Of a stretch of DNA of 64,000 bases, positions 1 through 7,869 are shown piece by piece. The stretch comes from Halobacillus aidingensis. GTDB lineage: Bacteria > Bacillota > Bacilli > Bacillales > Halobacillaceae. The stretch covers positions 1 to 64,000 of the forward strand of contig NZ_FNIZ01000016.1 of NCBI RefSeq assembly GCF_900104185.1. Reading direction: 5' to 3'. Position numbers and translations under genes: made by a program. Each line of letters starts with the position of its first letter. The stretch's first letter is position 1. Under the pieces are notes generated by a model. That model had not been told where the DNA came from, did no database searches, and saw only the letters and a program-made list of their open reading frames with translations.

Positions 1-349
1 ATAAGCTGCTTTTATGCACAGATTTAATGGAGGGTCCGAACTTGCAGACACTCTATTCTGGGTGCGGAAAGCTTGTTATGTAGCGCTTTATGCATATAAC
101 ACAAGGATAGTGGAAGTCCCCCTCCCACAGTAAAGGGGTTCGTTTCTCACCTTCATGGAATGGGGTGGTTGGGAAGCTGCGAGACTCCCGTGGGAGAAAG
201 GAGATAGGCGAGATCCCGCAGGACGAAGTCCGAGGAAGCTTGCCACTCCCCCACAGGAAAGCGAGTAGCTTCCCAGCCACCCCCTAACGCTCAACACGGC
301 AAACGAACCCCGAAAAGTCTCGGAATCGAGTCTTCAACAATCCTGCCAT
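1..349. repeat. Composite intergenic repeat R1 (left part cut by window edge)
   Basis: This is a partial copy of the ~550 bp composite element described in the findings. Bases 1-135 match, in inverse orientation, the linker of copy R5 (34790-34925). The type-B domain then runs from about 130 to 310: outer arms GGGGTTCGTTT and AAACGAACCCC, arms around GGGTGGTTGGGAAGC and GCTTCCCAGCCACCC, and an apical hairpin GGAC-GAA-GTCC at 221-231. The right end reads GAGTCTTCAACAATCCTGCC, which is the L end in reverse. Open frames across it are by-products of the repeat and are not annotated. Its left half should lie just outside the window. Confidence 0.85.
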
Positions 350-384
350 ATTCTTTAATAACCACTCTAAAAATTCCAACATGT

Positions 385-415
385 AAAAAAGAACCCCGAC
401 AAATGGTCGGGGTTC
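385..415 (-). terminator. Intrinsic terminator of the NSS transporter gene
   Basis: A 10-bp perfect stem, GAACCCCGAC with GTCGGGGTTC (391-400 and 406-415), has a 5-nt loop. On the minus strand it is followed by a run of six T (385-390). It lies 14 bp past the stop codon of the transporter. Confidence 0.9.
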
Positions 416-428
416 TTGGGTTCTAAAT

Positions 429-1772
429 TTATAGAGAGATGACACCGATTTGGTTTAAGAAGATCAAAATGATCATGACTGGGGCAATGAACTTGACGAT
501 TGTAAACCATACGTTGCCAAGCAGCCCTTTTTTCATATCGGTGGCTTCCAATGCTTCGGATTTCTTGAAGTACCATCCTACAAGAAGGGCCATAGACAGA
601 CCTCCAAGTGGAAGCAAGATGTTGGAGGCGATATAATCCATTGAGTCGAGAATATTCAAGTCTCCAATCGGGGTGACGCCGGACCATAAGCCAAAGCCAA
701 GGGAAACGCCAATTCCGAGTACAAACATAATGGAGCCCACCAACACACTCGTGGCAAAACGAGTCCAACCGAAAGCTCTCATAAAGTAAGCCGTCGGTAC
801 TTCCAGTATAGATACAGATGATGATAAGGATGCCAGAATTAAAGCGAAGAAGAACACCAGTCCGATGATTCCTCCAAATGGCATCTGCTCAAAAATACTT
901 GGTAGTGTAATGAATACAAGTGGCGGGCCTGAACTTGGATCAATTCCAAACGCAAACACAGCCGGAAAAATCACAACACCTGAGATGATGGCGAAAAATG
1001 TATCCATGATGCCGATCCCAAGCGTCGCACTCGGCAGTTTGTTTTCTTTTTTCAAATAACTGCCGTACGTCAACATGGCTCCCATTCCAAGGCTCAAGGA
1101 GAAAAAGGCTTGACCCAGGGCTGCTATATAAATGGACGGATTACTAAACGCTGTCCAATCAGGTTGGAACAAAAATTTCAAACCTTCTGAAGCTCCCTCC
1201 AGGGAAAGACTGAAGAACGCAAGACCGATCAAAATGATGGCAAGCAATGGCATGAAAATTTTGTTTGCTGCTTCAATCCCTTTCTTAACACCACTCAACA
1301 CAATCACAATGGTTAAGATCATGAATAGTGCTGTCCAGGCAATCGGATGCCAAGAGTGGCTGATAAATTGGCCAAACGCCCCTTCATAACCAACTTCAGG
1401 CGAAGTAAAGAATGATCCATTAATATAATTCCAAAAATAAAAGATCGCCCATCCAGCTACCACAGCATAAAACCCTAAAATTAAGAAAGCACTGGCAATA
1501 CCAAAGAATCCCGTCAAATACCAGGGCGTCTTAGGAGCCAACTTCTGAAATGAACCTACAACATCACTTTGAGCTTTCCTTCCGATACTGACTTCAGTCA
1601 ATAACAGGGGTACTCCAATTAAAAGTACGAATAATAAATACAAGATTAAAAAGGCGCCTCCGCCATTATTACCTGCTACGAAGGAGAACCTCCATATATT
1701 TCCTAGTCCGACAGCTGACCCCATTGCGGCAAGCATAAAGCCCAGCTTCGTCCCCCACTGTTCTCTCGCCAT
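429..1772 (-). CDS. Sodium-dependent transporter, NSS/SNF family
   Basis: This is a polytopic membrane protein of 447 residues that should co-transport a small solute, typically an amino acid, with Na+. The first membrane helix carries the family signature GSAVGLGNIWRF followed by NNGGGAF, the unwound TM1/TM2 region that binds Na+ and substrate in LeuT-type proteins. About eleven hydrophobic segments follow. A longer frame opens at 1796, but AGAGGAG lies about 10 nt before the internal ATG at 1772, giving the usual N-terminus MAREQWGTK, so I chose 1772. It stands alone with its own terminator. The substrate cannot be told from sequence. Confidence 0.9.
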   Translation of the reverse strand: MAREQWGTKLGFMLAAMGSAVGLGNIWRFSFVAGNNGGGAFLILYLLFVLLIGVPLLLTEVSIGRKAQSDVVGSFQKLAPKTPWYLTGFFGIASAFLILGFYAVVAGWAIFYFWNYINGSFFTSPEVGYEGAFGQFISHSWHPIAWTALFMILTIVIVLSGVKKGIEAANKIFMPLLAIILIGLAFFSLSLEGASEGLKFLFQPDWTAFSNPSIYIAALGQAFFSLSLGMGAMLTYGSYLKKENKLPSATLGIGIMDTFFAIISGVVIFPAVFAFGIDPSSGPPLVFITLPSIFEQMPFGGIIGLVFFFALILASLSSSVSILEVPTAYFMRAFGWTRFATSVLVGSIMFVLGIGVSLGFGLWSGVTPIGDLNILDSMDYIASNILLPLGGLSMALLVGWYFKKSEALEATDMKKGLLGNVWFTIVKFIAPVMIILIFLNQIGVISL

Positions 1773-1900
1773 ACTCACTACACTCCTCTCACTCATTCAT
1801 CTAATTCAGCCGCTCTCTTTTTTTTTCGGCTTAGTGAAATATTCATCAGCATACCATAGAATGAGCGAGTGTAAATACATATTCTGAAATTTCATTTAAT

Positions 1901-2119
1901 TTATAGTCGGTAATCGATCATGGAAGAAGTTGCAGATTGATTATTCTTCTTTTTTTGCTTCTTTTCAGCAAATTGTAAGCATTCTGTGCCTGTCGATTTC
2001 AAAACGAATGCAGAAGGTATTTCTTTCGTTTTGAACCCGTAAGCCTCGCACGCTCTCGGAAAAGCTGGGTTCCATGTTGTACGAAAATGCTTGCAACGGA
2101 AGCAGTTGACCTTTTTCAT
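1901..2119 (-). CDS. Small cysteine-rich protein, probable metal-binding
   Basis: This is a 72-residue protein with four cysteines: C6-x2-C9 near the N-terminus, then C24 and C47. The tail is lysine-rich and charged. The spacing suggests a small Zn- or Fe-binding fold. Similar short proteins are common in Bacillaceae, and I know of no established function. The frame is open up to 2158, but GGAGAGAGG sits about 6 nt before the ATG at 2119, so I start there. It is divergent from ywaF, and the two share a short intergenic region (2120-2192). Confidence 0.7.
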   Translation of the reverse strand: MKKVNCFRCKHFRTTWNPAFPRACEAYGFKTKEIPSAFVLKSTGTECLQFAEKKQKKKNNQSATSSMIDYRL

Positions 2120-2192
2120 ATCGACCCTCTCTCCTGCCAAATGATATGGTAGAATCATAGCACAGCTAAAGCCCGTTCTCTAGGAGGCTATT

Positions 2193-2909
2193 ATGGAAGC
2201 ATGGTTTAGTGAACAAATTGACCAAACCTTTACTACATTCGGTAGCAGCCATACATGGATGCTCTCCATTTACTTGGTTGTTTCTTTAGTAATCCTTTTG
2301 ATGCATCAAACCTTAAAAAATTCCAGCGTACTGCATAACATTGTGCGCTACAGTCTATTATTTCTGTTAATTATATCGGAAATCAGCTATCAAACATGGA
2401 CAATCATGCACGGTCTCTGGATGGAAGGGAGCCACCTCCCCCTCCATTTATGCGGGATCGCTTCTTTATTAGGTGTTGCCGCGCTCATTACCTATCACCC
2501 TAAACTGATTAAGATCACTTTTTTTATAGGTATTCTGCCCGCAGCCATTGCCTTGATCACTCCCGATATCCCTCATGGATATGAGCACTTCCGCTTTTGG
2601 AAGTTTTTTGTGCATCACATGGCCATCTCCTGGACCAGTCTTTTTTTGATCATATCGACAAAAGTCACGATTAAAGGAAAAGACTTGTTGGAAACCTTCT
2701 TCTATTTGATCATTTACAGTGTGTTCATCTTCATTTTCAATATTTACTTCGAGACCAATTATTTGTATTTGAATGGACCTCCCATTGCAGGGACCCCTCT
2801 TGACTGGATGGGGGAAGGCGTAATGTATTATATCAGTCTAGTTTTAACAGCACTCTTTGTTTTTTCCCTTATGTATTTCCTTTACAAGCTCATCAAAAAA
2901 ACTAGGTAG
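2193..2909 (+). CDS. ywaF: YwaF/TIGR02206-type integral membrane protein
   Basis: This is a 238-residue protein with about six to seven hydrophobic segments. The conserved LPLHLCGIASL stretch (about residues 82-92) is typical of the YwaF/TIGR02206 membrane family. AGGAGG lies 6 nt before the ATG. The role of the family is not settled. It appears to be a single-gene unit. Downstream (2930) begins repeat R2, and I see no intrinsic terminator before it. Confidence 0.8.
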   Translation: MEAWFSEQIDQTFTTFGSSHTWMLSIYLVVSLVILLMHQTLKNSSVLHNIVRYSLLFLLIISEISYQTWTIMHGLWMEGSHLPLHLCGIASLLGVAALITYHPKLIKITFFIGILPAAIALITPDIPHGYEHFRFWKFFVHHMAISWTSLFLIISTKVTIKGKDLLETFFYLIIYSVFIFIFNIYFETNYLYLNGPPIAGTPLDWMGEGVMYYISLVLTALFVFSLMYFLYKLIKKTR

Positions 2910-2929
2910 TCCCCTTGTTATTCAATATA

Positions 2930-3633
2930 ATGGCAGGATTGTGGAAGACTCAGTTTCGAGACTTTTGTAGAGTGGATGGGGGCTGCGGGGAATGACTCGC
3001 TTTCCGTGGGAACGCGGTGAGCCTCCTCGGACTGCGTCCTGTGGGGTCTCACCAATCACTTTTTTCCTCTTCTATATCCGGTTTCGGCGCCTAGCGGCTA
3101 GTGAGACTTCCCTCGCTTCTGTACGATAAGTCAACATCGAATCACTCCGTTCTTCGTGTTTCCTTTATCTCCGCCAGCTCAGTCCAGTCCATACGCCGCT
3201 GATCGAGGCGCCTGCACACTTAAAGTAGGAGTCTCCCCATTCCCCTCCGCCCCTTTTGCCGTATTAGTCTCTCGAAACCACTTCAAGAATCATCTCATTT
3301 CCAACTGGATGTAGGTTTTTAATTGGAGCACCTGTGCCAGGTATTTATTTCCCTAATGCTGATATAGAGCGCTTCTACCTACATCCCATGATGATTGGAA
3401 GACATCCACTCTCGGTATAGGGGTTCGTATCTCTTTCACATGGAATGGGGTGGTTGGGAAGCTGCGAGACTCCCGTGGGAGAAAGGAGATAGGCGAGATC
3501 CCGCAGGGCTATTAGCCCGAGGAAGCTCGCCACTCCCCCACAGGAAAGCGAGTTGCTTCCCAGCCACCCCTAACGCTCAACCATGCAACGAACCCCGGAA
3601 ACATCTCGAAACTGAGCCAGAAAAGGGAGCTTA
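2930..3633. repeat. Composite intergenic repeat R2, full copy with an insertion
   Basis: The left end (ATGGCAGGATTGTGGAAGAC) and right end (AAAAGGGAGCTT) define the full element. A type-A domain (about 2948-3290, apical hairpin GGAC-TGC-GTCC at 3029-3039) and a type-B domain (about 3395-3600, apical hairpin GGGCT-ATT-AGCCC at 3506-3518) point away from each other. Without the 159-bp insertion at 3068-3226 the copy is 545 bp, matching R3, R4, R5 and R7. It separates the convergent genes ywaF and ctaE. Confidence 0.85.
3068..3226. repeat. 159-bp segment inserted in the A domain of R2
   Basis: In the other copies a run of T followed by CC joins within three bases to AGGAGTCTC. Here the two sides are 159 bp apart. 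The extra segment carries GGCGCC near both ends (3086-3091 and 3207-3212), with TAGCGG and CCGCTGA beside them, so it can form a long imperfect hairpin. From memory, dispersed repeats with GGCGCCTAGC arms are common in Bacillaceae, so this may be a second repeat family nested in the first. Confidence 0.6.
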
Positions 3634-3654
3634 TCTACAAGAAATAATTCGATA

Positions 3655-4227
3655 TCACAATAGATAGGGTGCGTATACGATTAGAATGATCAGTACCCAG
3701 ATGACATCGACGAAATGCCAGTAATAATTGAAGATTTTGTGCTTTTCTATGAACAAGGACTTCGGCATCGTCTGCTTGAACTGGACCATCAAAAGAATCA
3801 TCCACACCAGCCCAAACGCAACGTGTGACGCATGAAGTCCAACAAGTACATAAAAGGAAGCGAGGAAATTGTTCATCGTAAGGGTGTAGCCTTCACTCCA
3901 GTACTTGTAGAACTCATGAACTTCCAATCCCATAAAAATGCTCCCGAGCAGGAAAGTCGTCCCCAGTCCGATCCAGATCTTGAGACGATTCCAATTTCCC
4001 AACCCACTCTCCGCTATTAGTAAGGTACCGCTGCTTGAAAGAAGGAAAACGGATGTCAATACGACGGTTCGCAGCTCGTACACTTCTGTAGGATCGGCTC
4101 CCCGCGGTGAAGGGGTGTAAAGGATATAGGTGGCGAACAACGTCGCAAACATGATGGCTTCAACGACTAAATAGAGGAAGAAACCGAGTCGTTTGTCATT
4201 GAATAAAACCTCTGATGTCTGTTTCAT
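3655..4227 (-). CDS. ctaE: Haem-copper oxidase subunit III (cytochrome c oxidase)
   Basis: This 190-residue protein with five predicted membrane helices is the short Bacillus-type subunit III. Features seen are LVVEAIMFATLFATYI in the first helix, GLHASHVAFG in the middle and a C-terminal NYYWHFVDVIWVLI, all typical of subunit III. It is translationally coupled to ctaD: its ATG overlaps the ctaD stop by 4 nt, with GGAGGAAGAG in front. It is the last gene of the operon. No subunit IV gene (ctaF/qoxD-like) follows, because repeat R2 begins 22 bp after the stop. Confidence 0.9.
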   Translation of the reverse strand: MKQTSEVLFNDKRLGFFLYLVVEAIMFATLFATYILYTPSPRGADPTEVYELRTVVLTSVFLLSSSGTLLIAESGLGNWNRLKIWIGLGTTFLLGSIFMGLEVHEFYKYWSEGYTLTMNNFLASFYVLVGLHASHVAFGLVWMILLMVQFKQTMPKSLFIEKHKIFNYYWHFVDVIWVLIILIVYAPYLL

Positions 4228-6131
4228 GACTCTTCCTCCTTTCGGTACACAGCTTTCCTTTCATCATTAAACACACGGTAGATGAAGAAACCTAGCGCAG
4301 CGATTCCACCCATTACCTGTATCCAAACCCATCCATATATAAAGCCGATACTCATGACAATCAAGACACCCGCTAGCAGGACGGGAGCGACCGTTTGAAT
4401 AGCGATTGGAGAAGGTCTCGGCTCTTCGGATTCTGGAAGCTTCTTTCTCTCGACTTTGCTGTACCAGTAAGCATCGATGGAATTTATTTTTGGAATAGGT
4501 TGGAAAGGATGCTCAGGCGCTGGGGATCCGACGGTCCATTCCAGCGTCCGCCCATCCCACGGATCCGCACCCACGGGGTCGGTAAGACGGTGAGTCTTAT
4601 ACAAATTCAATAAGACAATAAGCATACTCGCCCCCATCAAAAATGCTCCGATCGTACTGACGAAATTCAATAGGAATACACCATCTTCCCACGTGTAGGT
4701 ATACACGCGGCGTGGCATCCCGTTTAATCCAGCAAAGTGCTGGGGCATGAACGTCAAATGAAAACCGATGATGAAAAGCCAGAAATGCCATTTGCCCAGT
4801 TTTTCATCAAGCATCTTCCCTGTCATTTTCGGATACCAATAATAAATGCCTGCAAATGCCCCAAGAATCGTTCCACCAATCATCGTATAGTGAAAATGGG
4901 CCACGACGAAATATGAATCATGATACTGGTAGTCAGCCGCTGCTACAGCGAGCATGACACCTGTCACTCCTCCAATGACGAATGTAGGAATGAACCCTAA
5001 TGAAAACAGCATAGGAGTCGTAATCCGGACAACCCCTTTTCGCATCGTAAACAACCAGTTGAATACCTTGATCCCGGTCGGAACGGCAATTAACATCGTA
5101 GTGATGGCAAAGATCGAATTGGCCAGAGCCCCTAGTCCAACTGTAAACATGTGATGCGCCCATACCATAAACCCTAGAAGTCCGATTAAAGCAATCGCAA
5201 TGACCATTGATGTGTACCCATACACTCTTTTCCTTGAAAATGTGGAAATCACATCAGAAAAGATCCCGAAGGCAGGAAGGATCAAAATGTACACTTCTGG
5301 GTGACCGAAAATCCAAAATAAGTGCTGCCAGTACACAGGATCGCCGTATTCCCCAAGAAAGAAGCTCGTTCCATAAATCCGGTCGAACATCAATAACAAT
5401 AGGGCTACCGTTAAGACCGGAAAAGCAATCAGGATAAGAAAAGATGTAACGAGGGTAGCCCAGGAGAATAAGGGCATCCTTGTCATCTTCATCCCTGGCG
5501 CACGAAGACGGATGATGGTGACAATCATATTGATAGCAGTAAAAATGGTACCAAGGCCTGAGACTTGAAGACCGAATATGTAATAGTTGTTATTTGGGCC
5601 TGTAGTAAATGTATCTGTGGCGAGTGGAGCATAGGATGTCCACCCTGCGTTCGGGGCAGCATTGAAGAAAAAGGCCATATTGAAAATGATGCCGCCGGAT
5701 ACAAACAACCAAAAGCTGATCGAATTCAAATAAGGAAAAGCAAGGTCATTGGCCCCCAACTGAAGAGGCACAGCAATATTCATCAAGCCAATCAAAAGAG
5801 GCATGGCAACGAAAAAAATCATCACTGTCCCGTGCGTCGTAAAAACTTCATTATACTTTTGAGATTGGAAGACCCAGAAATCATTTTCCGGTATGGCCAG
5901 CTGCGTCCTGATGAACATCGCGTCGATACCGCCACGGATAAAGAAAACCATAGCAAGCAAAATGTACATCGTTCCAATTTTCCGATTGTCTGTAGTTGTT
6001 ATGTAATCCCAAACCAATGGCCACTTCTTTCTCGTTGTCATCCACCATAATAAGGCGGCACCCAACAGAATGGATACAATCCAGGCCACAACGATATCTG
6101 AAGGTACTTCCCCTACGAAAGGTACATACAT
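4224..6131 (-). CDS. ctaD: Haem-copper oxidase subunit I
   Basis: This is the catalytic subunit of a terminal oxidase (635 residues, about 14-15 membrane helices) that reduces O2 and pumps protons. Numbering from the ATG at 6131, ligands visible are H100 (THGT) and H414 for the low-spin haem, H412 (HFH) for the high-spin haem, and H277, H326 and H327 for CuB. The H277-P-E-V-Y281 cross-link motif is intact. The long N- and C-terminal extensions and phrases such as AVPLQLGANDLAFPYLN resemble QoxB of aa3-600 quinol oxidases more than classical CtaD, yet subunit II has CuA. The frame opens at a GTG at 6140, but AGAGG is better spaced for the ATG at 6131. Confidence 0.92.
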   Translation of the reverse strand: MYVPFVGEVPSDIVVAWIVSILLGAALLWWMTTRKKWPLVWDYITTTDNRKIGTMYILLAMVFFIRGGIDAMFIRTQLAIPENDFWVFQSQKYNEVFTTHGTVMIFFVAMPLLIGLMNIAVPLQLGANDLAFPYLNSISFWLFVSGGIIFNMAFFFNAAPNAGWTSYAPLATDTFTTGPNNNYYIFGLQVSGLGTIFTAINMIVTIIRLRAPGMKMTRMPLFSWATLVTSFLILIAFPVLTVALLLLMFDRIYGTSFFLGEYGDPVYWQHLFWIFGHPEVYILILPAFGIFSDVISTFSRKRVYGYTSMVIAIALIGLLGFMVWAHHMFTVGLGALANSIFAITTMLIAVPTGIKVFNWLFTMRKGVVRITTPMLFSLGFIPTFVIGGVTGVMLAVAAADYQYHDSYFVVAHFHYTMIGGTILGAFAGIYYWYPKMTGKMLDEKLGKWHFWLFIIGFHLTFMPQHFAGLNGMPRRVYTYTWEDGVFLLNFVSTIGAFLMGASMLIVLLNLYKTHRLTDPVGADPWDGRTLEWTVGSPAPEHPFQPIPKINSIDAYWYSKVERKKLPESEEPRPSPIAIQTVAPVLLAGVLIVMSIGFIYGWVWIQVMGGIAALGFFIYRVFNDERKAVYRKEEES

Positions 6132-6155
6132 CCCATTCACCTCTTCTCCCCATGT

Positions 6156-6854
6156 TTATTCTTTTTCCAACCAGCTTTCAAATGCTTCCTGACTCACAAC
6201 TTTCGTTTCAAACCTCATCAAAGTATGCTCCGCTCCACAAAATTCTGCGCATTTCCCCTGATATGTCCCCTCTTCACGTGGCTCAAACGATAACCTTGTC
6301 TCTTCACCAGGGAGAACATCAATTTTCCCTGATAAATTCGGAATCCAGAAGGAATGGATGACATCATTAGAAGTGAGGCGGAATTCTACTTCCTGATCTA
6401 CAGGTAAAACGAGCTCATCATAAGATTCTTTTCCGTTCTCATAAGTGAACTTCCAGTTAAATTGCTGGCCTACCACTTCAACGGTCATGGCGTCTCCCTG
6501 AGATCCTTCTGCTGAACCTGACACTTTCGAGGTTAAATCATATGTAGCCTTTACCGTCGGAACAGCTAAGATTGCAATCAATAAAAGAGGAACGAGCGTC
6601 CATGTGATTTCCAGCCACTTGTTCTCTTTCTCATCTGGGGGAATATCGAATTTCGCCTTCCCTCTTTCCCGAAACTTCCTAAGAAAGGCGACGAATAAAA
6701 CAAATACGACGATCAGCACAAGCATCATAATGCCGAAACTCAGATAGATTAAGTTCGTCAATGTATCAGCTGTATCGCTTTTTGGATTAAGAACTCTCAT
6801 TTGGCACCCAGATAAGAAAGCGATTACGAAAAAGAACAAAACTAGTTTCTTCAC
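6156..6854 (-). CDS. ctaC: Haem-copper oxidase subunit II with CuA site, lipoprotein
   Basis: This 232-residue lipoprotein has a lipobox LSGC (C17), two membrane helices (about 34-57 and 81-99) and a cupredoxin domain. The complete CuA ligand set is present: H167, C202, E204, C206, H210 and M213 (motif CAEFCGAEHTLM). It should therefore take electrons from cytochrome c. The N-terminal part (VLNPKSDTADTL) resembles QoxA, which lacks CuA. The fused C-terminal cytochrome c domain of caa3-type CtaC is absent, so a separate cytochrome c is needed. The start is GTG with GGGAGGGAAG upstream. It is the first gene of the II-I-III operon. Confidence 0.9.
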   Translation of the reverse strand: MKKLVLFFFVIAFLSGCQMRVLNPKSDTADTLTNLIYLSFGIMMLVLIVVFVLFVAFLRKFRERGKAKFDIPPDEKENKWLEITWTLVPLLLIAILAVPTVKATYDLTSKVSGSAEGSQGDAMTVEVVGQQFNWKFTYENGKESYDELVLPVDQEVEFRLTSNDVIHSFWIPNLSGKIDVLPGEETRLSFEPREEGTYQGKCAEFCGAEHTLMRFETKVVSQEAFESWLEKE

Positions 6855-6959
6855 CGACTCTTCCCTCCCGTCCAGTTGGATATCTGTAGTTATAGGACTG
6901 TCTAGTAATGCTCTATTACCTAATCCTTACAGAACAAAACTCCTTCTTTTCCTCCCACA

Positions 6960-7503
6960 AAAGCTCCCTTTTCTGGAAGGCTCAGTTTCGAGACTTTTGT
7001 TGAGTGGATGGGGGCTGCGGGGAATAGCTCGCTTTCCGCGGGAGCGCGGTGAGCCTCCTCGGACTGCGTCCTGTGGGGTCTCACCATGCACTTTTTTCCC
7101 GCAGGAGTCTCTCCATTCCCCTCCGCCCCTTTGCCATATAAGTATCTCGAAACCACTACCGGAATAATCAGCTTTCCAACTAGGTGAAAGTGTGATAATT
7201 AAACTTCTATCCATGTATTATAATCCTGAAAGGTTGATATAGAGAGCTTTCTACTTACAACAGTAGGATAGTGGAAGACACTCATCCTTGGAAAAGGGGT
7301 TCGTTTCTCACCTATATCGATTGGTTTGGAAGCTGCGAGACTCCCGTGGGAAAAGGAGATAGGCGAGATCCCGCAGGACAAAGTCCGAGGAAGCTCGGCT
7401 CTCCCCCGCAGGAAAGCGAGTGGCTTCCCAACCACCCCTGACGCCCAACATGGAAACGAACCCCGAAAACATATCTAAATCAAGTCTTCAAGAATCCTGC
7501 CAT
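6960..7503. repeat. Composite intergenic repeat R3, full copy, outer ends swapped
   Basis: This 544-bp copy starts with AAGCTCCCTTTTCTGGAAGG (reverse of the R end) and stops with AAGAATCCTGCCAT (reverse of the L end). Inside, an A domain (about 6985-7160, apical GGAC/GTCC at 7061-7071) and a B domain (about 7290-7465, apical GGAC/GTCC at 7376-7386) diverge from the centre. Relative to R2, the ends are exchanged while the inner order is the same. It fills the gap upstream of ctaC, so ctaC transcription must start in or next to it. Confidence 0.85.
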
Positions 7504-7516
7504 TATCCTTAATAAG

Positions 7517-7553
7517 AAAAGCCCCCGTTTCTGGTGGAATCAGATACGGGGGC
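7517..7553 (-). terminator. Intrinsic terminator after the phasin-like gene
   Basis: GCCCCCGT (7521-7528) pairs with ACGGGGGC (7546-7553), extended by AA/TT. On the minus strand a short T run follows. It sits 8 bp past the stop codon of the gene at 7561. Confidence 0.85.
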
Positions 7554-7560
7554 TTATTTG

Positions 7561-7869
7561 TTATCTTCCATGAAGATTTTCAAGCCTTTCGATGCGGGCT
7601 TCTAGCTTTTCATATTCTTCTTTTGAAACGAAGCCCAGTTCTTTCATTTGATCCTGGAATCTGGCTTTCGCTTGTTCATTCCATTCTTTGTCTTTGCTTT
7701 GTCCTTTGGAAATCCATTGGTTCATCCAATTGTTGACCATTGTCTTTGCTTGTGAAGGGCTGATTTCTCCGCGCTTCACCATTTCGTTGACCATTTTTTC
7801 AAAACGTTCCTTGCCACTGATGGCAGCGCCTAAACCAAGATGGAATCCTTTCTTCAATAAATCACTCAT
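7561..7869 (-). CDS. Phasin-like small coiled-coil protein
   Basis: This 102-residue, highly charged and mainly helical protein has a C-terminal coiled coil (about residues 70-100, EEYEKLEARIERLENL). The N-terminal part (KKGFHLGLGAAISGKERFEKMVNEMVKRGEIS, about residues 6-37) resembles short phasin-like proteins annotated as polyhydroxyalkanoate granule regulators. No granule synthesis gene is present in the window. Its ATG overlaps the stop of the UbiB-like kinase gene (ATGA), so the two are translationally coupled, suggesting that it assists or regulates that kinase. I am sure it is a gene and unsure of the role. Confidence 0.75.
   Translation of the reverse strand: MSDLLKKGFHLGLGAAISGKERFEKMVNEMVKRGEISPSQAKTMVNNWMNQWISKGQSKDKEWNEQAKARFQDQMKELGFVSKEEYEKLEARIERLENLHGR

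Noticed and set aside
53-300. Open frames of 69-75 codons on both strands inside repeat R1 and similar frames in R2-R8
   Set aside because: They occur wherever the composite repeat occurs, change frame between copies, lack ribosome binding sites and arise from its GC-rich stems.
2930-3633. R2 and related copies as remnants of a transposase-bearing insertion sequence
   Set aside because: No copy contains even fragments of a transposase frame, and full copies have constant length and conserved folding, so a decayed IS is unlikely.
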